This document shows, in pieces, positions 58,101 through 64,000 of a stretch of DNA of 64,000 nt. Position numbers and translations under genes: made by a program. The stretch covers positions 4,186,390 to 4,250,389 of the forward strand of contig OZ026608.1 in assembly GCA_964020085.1 (NCBI GenBank). Reading direction: 5' to 3'. This DNA comes from Micromussa lordhowensis (lineage: Eukaryota; Cnidaria; Anthozoa; Scleractinia; Lobophylliidae). Below the pieces are notes generated by a model that saw only the letters and a program-made list of their open reading frames with translations, was not told the origin of the DNA and did no database searches. The stretch's first letter is position 1; every line of letters starts with the position of its first letter.

Positions 58101-61100
58101 AACTTGTCAATTACTGCTCTTATGACATTGCTTTTTCCAACACCTTTGGCAACAGCTGCAGCAACTACGGCTTGTTGTCCATCTGCCGAGTATGGGGTGT
58201 TGAAGTCCCCTCCAGCAGCAATGATTTTAGATGTCTGTAGTAACAACAACAAAAGATATATTGTAACTACAGCAAATAACTCCTCAGACTGCTTGAAGAA
58301 AACAATACATGCAGCTGCAGGACCAACATGAGCAATACTTACCCCTGACGAATGCTGTGAAGGTTCTGTTTTCAACTCCGGGTGATTGGAATATTGCACA
58401 TAAACCACTTGCCCTCTAATGGTAAGAAGAAAAAAAGACAGAATTTTAAAATAATGTAGAACTTCTTCTAGACAAATGTTCCCATCTTTGTGATCAAAAA
58501 TTAAATAACATCTTCCTTATTGCTTGTACTATAGCAGTATCATTTACTCATAGCACTGGCACAATTTCTCCTCACAATTTTGAGAGATTATAGACACTCA
58601 TCAAAAGAGAATCCCCTTCACTAAATATGTACATGTACCTTATGGTTGGTGTAACTTGGGAGTAATAATCTAGAAAAGTGGTGGCAGTTTCTTTGTCTTC
58701 CATTTCAATGAAACCCTGTAAAGAAACAGAAACACATATGTCAACCATCCAACTAAGGGATGGATCATTATATCTTCGAGGGGCATTTTTTCCCACCTTT
58801 AGGGTTGTGGATTTTTTTTGGAGGGCAATAGAATATTCTTTTTTAAGATTTAAAATCAAATAAGATAGTAGAAAGCACTTGCTCAATTTTTTTTCCATAT
58901 GAGTCGCATTCCCCATCCATTTTTTTCCAACAGTTTTTTGCAGTGCAGGACAATCTTAAGAACGTTTTGCTCATGAACACCCTTAAGTGCTTACATGTAC
59001 AAGTACAAATCCTTACCTGAGTAGGTTCATGGGGTTTCTTGGACCTCAAAAGCAGTACATTTTTAACTCGCCCAAACGTCAGCCCCAGAGCAAGCAACTG
59101 TTAAGATAAAATACATTGTGTAGCACCTGTCAATAGACTTGCCTTTCGGAATCTACAGTCAAGAGCTGGTAAAGTGGACAGGGTATTTAAATAATTTATT
59201 ATATGGCTTGTTCTTGTAGCTGATATAACACGCAATCTGACTGGCTAATTGTGGGGCATTTTTCCCAAGTAATGACCATGGGGTGATAACAGGATTGCAA
59301 AAACAAAACAAAAAGCCATATAATAAACAACTTCTTAACCTCAACTTTACTGTATTAACCTCACTATTGCTCAGCCAATACAGCAAGGTCTCAGTCTGAG
59401 ATTTTCCCATAAAGAACCCACTCTAGGTTAATACAAAATGTAAGTAGTTATTAGTCTGGGAACAGGGTTCTTTGTCCGGGGTTCTATAATAGAAATTGAA
59501 ACTGGGAAGTGATTTTGTTAAATACTGGTTTAGTTAGCGTATGCTGGACTAAAATAGTGACAAAGTTTCTGCAATGATGGAAAATATAGGGAGTCTGGGA
59601 TAGGGTAGGGGTGCATACTCTAGAATAGGGTTGCAAAATAAAGCTGATGATAGTCTAGTATAGGGTAAGGGTTTTAGTGGCTCAGTGGTACATTCATACC
59701 CAAAGATTTACAGAGTATCTCCCCCCATTTCAGATAAACAATATTATCAGTTTCAACCCAGCTATATCTCCTTTCAAAGGTAGGGTAAAGTCTGCATACG
59801 AGCCAAGTGGCCCATCAGGCCGGAGCTTATCCCGGTTTCCGTGGCATGAAGCGACTAGGAATATTTCTACTCCCCCCTGGATGGGATGCCAGTCCATCGC
59901 AGGGTTACCCCCAGCATTAAATTCGCCGGTACCCATTTATACACCTGGGTGGAGAGAGGCACTGTGAGAGTAAAGTTTCTTGCCTAAGAACACAACACAA
60001 TGCCCCAGGCCAGGGCTCGAACCCGGAGCGCTCGCTCCGGAGTCGAGCGCACTAACCATGAGGCCACCGCGCCTCCCAACAAAAGGACAGCAAAAACACA
60101 TGTAACAACAGCAAAATAAATCTAAGTAAGCAAACGACAGGGTGAAATCTTCTTGGAAGCAAGTACACTGAACAGTGTACAGTATTATTGATACCCTACA
60201 CTCTGGCAACTTGAAGAATCAAATGACTCAAAAACAACATATTGTTTACATACACACCTCTGTATCAACAGCATCTGGTGGAACATTTCTGACGTGGATC
60301 ACTTTGGATGGAGCGTTGTCAAATCTGGCCTATAAGGAACAATATAAAATAATTATCATACACAAGGCAACCCAGTTTCAGAGATTCTTGGTTAAGACAT
60401 TTAGCTTTTGTCTTCACAAAATGCAGTCTAGGCAATCAGATGGTAACACAAAAGTTTTTTTTGCGGTGACATCACCACAAAGATAGCTAATTTACTGTTC
60501 ACCTGTGTAGTGCTAACAAAGCATAGAATACAAGTAATCATTTTTTCCTCAACACAACATACCTTTTTTTGGTCACCCATAAGACCTAAAGGGAAAAACC
60601 CAGAAGGTACAATGAATATAAAACAGCTTATGACAAAATAACTGACAACACGAGAAAAAACCAAACTTTAAGAATGGTTCTCTGTGAATGAAGTTGAGAC
60701 AATAACTGGTTACTGCATTAACATCAAAACCAAAGTAATTGCTCCAGCCAATCACAAAAGACATAGACAGTACAGTGACCCAATCAAAACTCTATGAAAT
60801 TACATGTAGCCAAGCAAGGGAAAACATGTGTGAACGAGTCACAATTGGTTTCTTCTTCTGATTGGATGAAAAATTTGCGCAAGGTTTTAATTCAATCGCT
60901 TAGCATAGTAAGCGCAAAACCAATAAGTTTTTGTACACTCAAATGAAAGCCATTCTAGAAAAGGATGCACAAACAATCTTTTAAAGTGTGACTGACATTC
61001 CTGTTTAACACAGTGATACATGTAAATGTAGTTTACAAGGAGCCAATGATTCCCTCACAGAAAGAGGGAAATTAGAAACTGTCCATGATGTACTGTAACA

Positions 61101-63903
61101 CAGATGATGCCTTACCTGTCATACTGAGTAAATCTTCAGCTGTACGCTGCAACAGTAAAAAGGGAAAAGAGATTTTCAAGCAAGACTGAATGAAGTAAAT
61201 TTAAAAGGAGGAAAAAAGGAGGAAACTCCCTGTACTGATTATACAGTTAAACCTTATTAAGTGGCCACTCTCAGGGAAATGGGAGGTGGCTGCATGATAG
61301 AGGTATACCAGGGATTCACACAAGGCTTAGTAGAAAGGTCTATGTATTCAAATACAAACAAGCTTTAAGGCAACATAGAATCATGTGAGGACAACAATAA
61401 ACAGTTGTTTTAATGTTTTTATCAGAGAACGCTTTCTGTTTCAGACTCTGATCTATCATCACCTATTCTAAAACAAAACCAGATTACCTCTATTAAATTT
61501 TGGGTGACGTAATAAAAAGGCGAACCAGTTGACTGTAAAGCAGGGCTCAACTGTACAGCAGTTATCATTCACATGCGACCCTCAGATCAGAGAGTCTAGA
61601 CAGGAAGTTGAGTTTTGGTAGATATCAATCATCTCTGCACCAGTTGTTTAACATATTCTCAAACAAGCATTCTGGAGAAAATTAATGTGCATACACCTCT
61701 AGCGTTCTGCAAAGTGGCAAAGATGATTGACATCCACCAAAACTCAATTTTGTGTTTCAACATTTTGTTCTGAAGGTCATGTGTGATCGATAACTTCTAT
61801 AATATTACATCAGACCCAGTTACAGTAATATTCTTTTTCATGCTATCTAAAACAAACTTTCAATCAGTTTTGGTATACAACTCGATGTTGTATCTACTAC
61901 AGAGTAGCTTAGCCAACTGTCATTTGGCTTCAGATGTTTTTTCACACTTAATCCACAACACAGGTTAGAGCTTGTCACAAACATGGAATAATCAGATATT
62001 TCATGCTCATAACAAGCCTTTAAACTCCTCATTTCTCCAACCTTCACATTAGACAAGATCTTCTTGTTACTAATGAGACCACCTTGCATCATCTTGTAAC
62101 AATTTCGTGTCACAAACTTTAACGATGCTAGAAAAAACATGCCTTGCCTTTATTTTGTTTATTCATTACGAAGGAAGACAGCACAGTGCAAAAGGAGACC
62201 AGAACTAATTTCATAGACAGTTTATTTTGCAGGTGACCAAGTGGTCTCTCAACCAATGAAAATGAAGGGGAACAAAAAAATGAATGAAGAGATGGACTTA
62301 CTTGAGCTGGGCCAACATAAATATTTAATCAAAAAAGTCATCTTTTGGAATAATTTAGGACCTTTAAAGGTTCTTGTTCAAGTTCATAATGGAGCCTTGA
62401 TAATCCAATTATAAATTTCTTTCCCAGCTTCACAAGCCAGTAACCTCATAATAGATTATTCTTGGCGAAAAATGTCCATATGTCATAAAGTGGTTATTTT
62501 CACAGAGTCTTTCAAAACAGCTTCTCAGTGTTTTCAATTTGCCCTTGCCAGTTTTGTGTGATGAAACAAAACAACAGCCTAGAAAAAGGGTAAAATTCTA
62601 TTTGCATGACATTCCCAGCTCTAAACATGCCCCTGTACATTGGAAACAGAGGGAGAGTAAATGTAAACTTAAATTCTTTGAGACCTTCTTGTTTTTCTTT
62701 TGACGTATTTCCACTAAGAAAACAACACCTCATTTATTTGCTAATTTCTTACTTCTCGAGAAGTATCCAGAATATATAAATAGGTAAACAATATCCACAA
62801 TAAGCGAATTTTTTCCCTACTGTAATTATAACGGGCTTCTATGTTCGAGGTGAGCAAATGACCCCAAACTTAGACGCTTACCGAATACAGATTCAATATT
62901 TCCTTCACGCAAATGGCAAACGTGATACTATCGTATTATAAAATAAAACAAAACCACCTAAAAGGGCCTTGCATTAAAAATTCATAGAAACCTCGAAAGC
63001 CATAGAAACAATGCGCGAGCTAAAGAATGTTTTTCTTTTTACGTTTAATTTCCTCGTCGGTTTCTCAGGTGCCCCATTGTATATTTAAAAAACGTTCCCT
63101 TCGAAAGCGAAATCAATGATTCATTTCGTTTCGGAAATACGATGAAGAAAGTTAAGTTAACGAAGCGTTTTCGCGTCTTGAGATAATGTATTAGTAAATG
63201 TTGACTTAATCGATGCCACGCATTCGACCACAGCGAGAAGGCTCTAAACTTTCACGCCAAGGAAATAGAACTTTAGCTTCCTGGGGTTAAGATTGAATTC
63301 GAGCAATATCATATAATTCCTAACGTCGGATAGCTCAAAGAAAAACTAGGAAAAAGGCATAAAATAGTCGAGATTTGGATCTCGCAAAAGTGTAAACAAC
63401 CCCCTCGTAGACTTAAAATTACCACCACGGGTAGATTTCGCTTGAATAATCGAGGCTTTTACGCAGTATTATAGCACCTTAAGATCCTATGAAAACAGCA
63501 TTAAACACTCCCTACTACGATTTTCGTAGCATCGGACAGTTTTACTGGATTTTTCAAAGAAAATTAGAAGAAATAGTCACTACGCTGGTTAAGGAAATGA
63601 AGCTAAATTCTATCACAAGTGATAACGTGCTCTAACCGGAAAGATGTACGTCGATCGTAAAATAATTTCTTTTGTAGCCAGTTTGTTTGATTCCTAAACT
63701 TATTCTTTGTTAAATAGCCAAGTTTACGACCCTTAAGCAAAGATTTCAATCGTCGCTGATTATTTCAACGGAAGTCAAACTCAGTTGCCGTTTTCGCAGT
63801 CGATTCTTCTCACTAACTATAGCACATGGCCTCGGCGCGATTGCAAGCTCACCTTAGTTCCTGTGGCAGTGGGTATCCCAGCCAAAGCTGCGACACTTGT
63901 CAT
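50235..63903 (-). CDS. PTBP: Polypyrimidine tract-binding protein (four RRMs), complete
   Basis: Coding exons: 63903-63853, 61146-61116, 60585-60563, 60329-60258, 59097-59017, 58715-58639, 58415-58343, 58234-58067, 57970-57919, 57390-57332, 57050-56950, 56847-56765, 56361-56278, 55391-55330, 54197-54164, 53305-53213, 52986-52892, 52162-52044, 51734-51660, 51219-51156, 50306-50235. All phases agree and total 1569 nt (522 aa plus stop), close to human PTBP1. Diagnostic stretches are [12 protein letters not shown] (RRM1), [39 protein letters not shown] (RRM2), [28 protein letters not shown] (RRM3), [20 protein letters not shown] and KDRKMALV (RRM4). The protein binds CU-rich pre-mRNA and represses exons. 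A GTKR...DQKKAR stretch (residues 15-37) resembles its N-terminal NLS. The start ATG lies 3 nt after a CAG acceptor, so a 5'UTR exon lies to the right. hnRNP-L is excluded by the RRM3-RRM4 linker. Confidence 0.95.
52208..52512 (-). mobile_element. tRNA-derived SINE, full length, in a PTBP intron
   Basis: Read on minus, it starts with a tRNA-like head: an A-box-like TGGCCTCATGGTTAGTGC and a B-box GGGTTCGAGCCC. Next come TTCTTAGGCAAGACACTTC, GGTGTATAAATGGGTACC and GATGGACTGGCATCCCATCC, with an A/T-poor tail near 52208. A near-identical copy lies at 59777-60077. It is not a functional tRNA gene because the cloverleaf beyond the B-box is not preserved. Confidence 0.85.
54164..54197 (-). CDS. PTBP 34-nt exon, candidate autoregulatory (skipping gives a premature stop)
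   Basis: The acceptor is TTTTCTAG before AGG at 54197 and the donor is G|GTACGT at 54164. At 34 nt it is not a multiple of three. Joining exon 55391-55330 directly to 53305-53213 reads GTG TGT ATG GTG ATG TAG, so the stop at 53290-53288 falls upstream of five more exon junctions, a good nonsense-mediated decay target. Vertebrate PTBP1 exon 11 (and its PTBP2 equivalent) is also 34 nt, encodes the same part of RRM3 and is repressed by PTB itself. Conserved autoregulation here is inference. Confidence 0.85.
54241..54375 (-). promoter_or_regulatory. CU-rich candidate PTB-binding tracts upstream of the 34-nt exon
   Basis: On the minus strand, 54256-54241 reads CCCCCTTCTCTCTCTT, 44-59 nt upstream of the exon. 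54310-54292 is another pyrimidine run (TTTTTTTTCCTTCTTTCCCC) and 54375-54361 reads CTCTTTCTTTCTCTT. UCUU and CUCUCU are the known PTB motifs. The tract next to the AG is weak (GGAATCCGTTTTCTAG), as expected for a regulated exon. Confidence 0.55.
56765..58234 (-). other. PTBP RRM2 exons
   Basis: Exon 58234-58067 carries an Ala/Gly-rich linker ([19 protein letters not shown]) and the RRM2 start [20 protein letters not shown]. The fold continues in 57970-57919 ([17 protein letters not shown]), 57390-57332 (GQFQALIEF) and 57050-56950 ([20 protein letters not shown]). Exon 56847-56765 ends the conserved tail [10 protein letters not shown]. Confidence 0.9.
57141..57280 (+). mobile_element. tRNA-derived SINE, 3'-truncated copy, opposite orientation
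   Basis: The plus strand carries the tRNA-like head (GTGGCTTCATGGTTAGTGC, GGGGTTCAAGCCCTGGCC) and TTCTTGGGCAAGACACTTTA, ending after CTCTCCACCTGG. It is diverged from the two full copies and inverted relative to them within the same PTBP transcript. Confidence 0.75.
58343..60329 (-). other. PTBP RRM1 exons
   Basis: Exons 60329-60258, 59097-59017, 58715-58639 and 58415-58343 encode residues 36-136. KVIHVRNVP is RNP2. The RNP1 region reads [15 protein letters not shown], where PTB RRMs lack the usual aromatic RNP1 residues. After it comes [17 protein letters not shown], matching the extra beta-strand region of PTB RRM1. Confidence 0.9.
59777..60077 (-). mobile_element. tRNA-derived SINE, full length, second copy in a PTBP intron
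   Basis: It is the same as the 52.2 kb element along its length, with few differences (for example one run of C shortened), implying recent activity. The B-box GGGTTCGAGCCC and the GGTGTATAAATGGGTACC block are intact. It lies in the intron between the 72-nt and 81-nt PTBP exons. Confidence 0.85.
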
Positions 63904-64000
63904 ATTCTGTTGGAAAGAAAGCGGAACAAATAGCAATCGAACCTTGCACAAGTGCGAGAAGTGACTTCTAAAACGTCAAGCTCAAAATAAGGCAAACCTC

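Noticed and set aside
58043..58408. 121-codon single-exon protein on minus
   Set aside because: It is a read-through of two PTBP exons and the intron between them; splice sites and phase support the separate exons.
1..64000. CRISPR arrays, operons or bacterial transfer
   Set aside because: No regularly spaced repeats with unique spacers, no polycistronic gene blocks and no intron-free foreign genes were seen.

Overview
The window looks like nuclear DNA from an anthozoan cnidarian, most likely a stony coral (inference). It is AT-rich, its genes have many introns with GT-AG splice sites, and about half of it is small dispersed repeats: tRNA-derived SINEs, palindromic MITE-like elements and Penelope-like element (PLE) pieces. 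I reconstructed four gene loci by joining exons whose splice sites and reading phases agree. Nothing prokaryotic is present.

Region 1 (about 0.7-18.6 kb, minus strand; possible 5' exons to 22.5 kb) is one long gene for a modular extracellular protein. It starts with a lectin-like jelly-roll domain on two exons, followed by seven tandem F5/8 type C (discoidin) modules with almost no linker between them. All module boundaries are phase-1 introns, and six of the seven modules end on an exon of exactly 142 nt. The 3' end lies beyond the left edge. Introns hold a truncated PLE with a GIY-YIG endonuclease, SINEs and MITEs.

Region 2 (28.5-30.3 kb and 42.9-44.5 kb, plus strand) holds two paralogous glycosyltransferase family 31 genes. 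Each has two coding exons split at the same place. The 12.6 kb between them is repeats and a dead LINE. The first is divergent from the discoidin gene.

Region 3 (50.2-63.9 kb, minus strand) is a complete 21-coding-exon gene for a polypyrimidine tract-binding protein (PTBP, four RRMs, 522 aa). It keeps a 34-nt exon at the position of the vertebrate autoregulatory exon. CU-rich tracts lie upstream of it, and skipping it would put a stop codon 16 nt into the next exon.

The rest is intergenic or intronic repeat DNA. The most informative parts are three fold-back PLE terminal repeats, each flanked by a 9-14 bp target-site duplication and carrying a hammerhead-ribozyme-like core. No tRNA or rRNA gene, CRISPR array or operon was seen.
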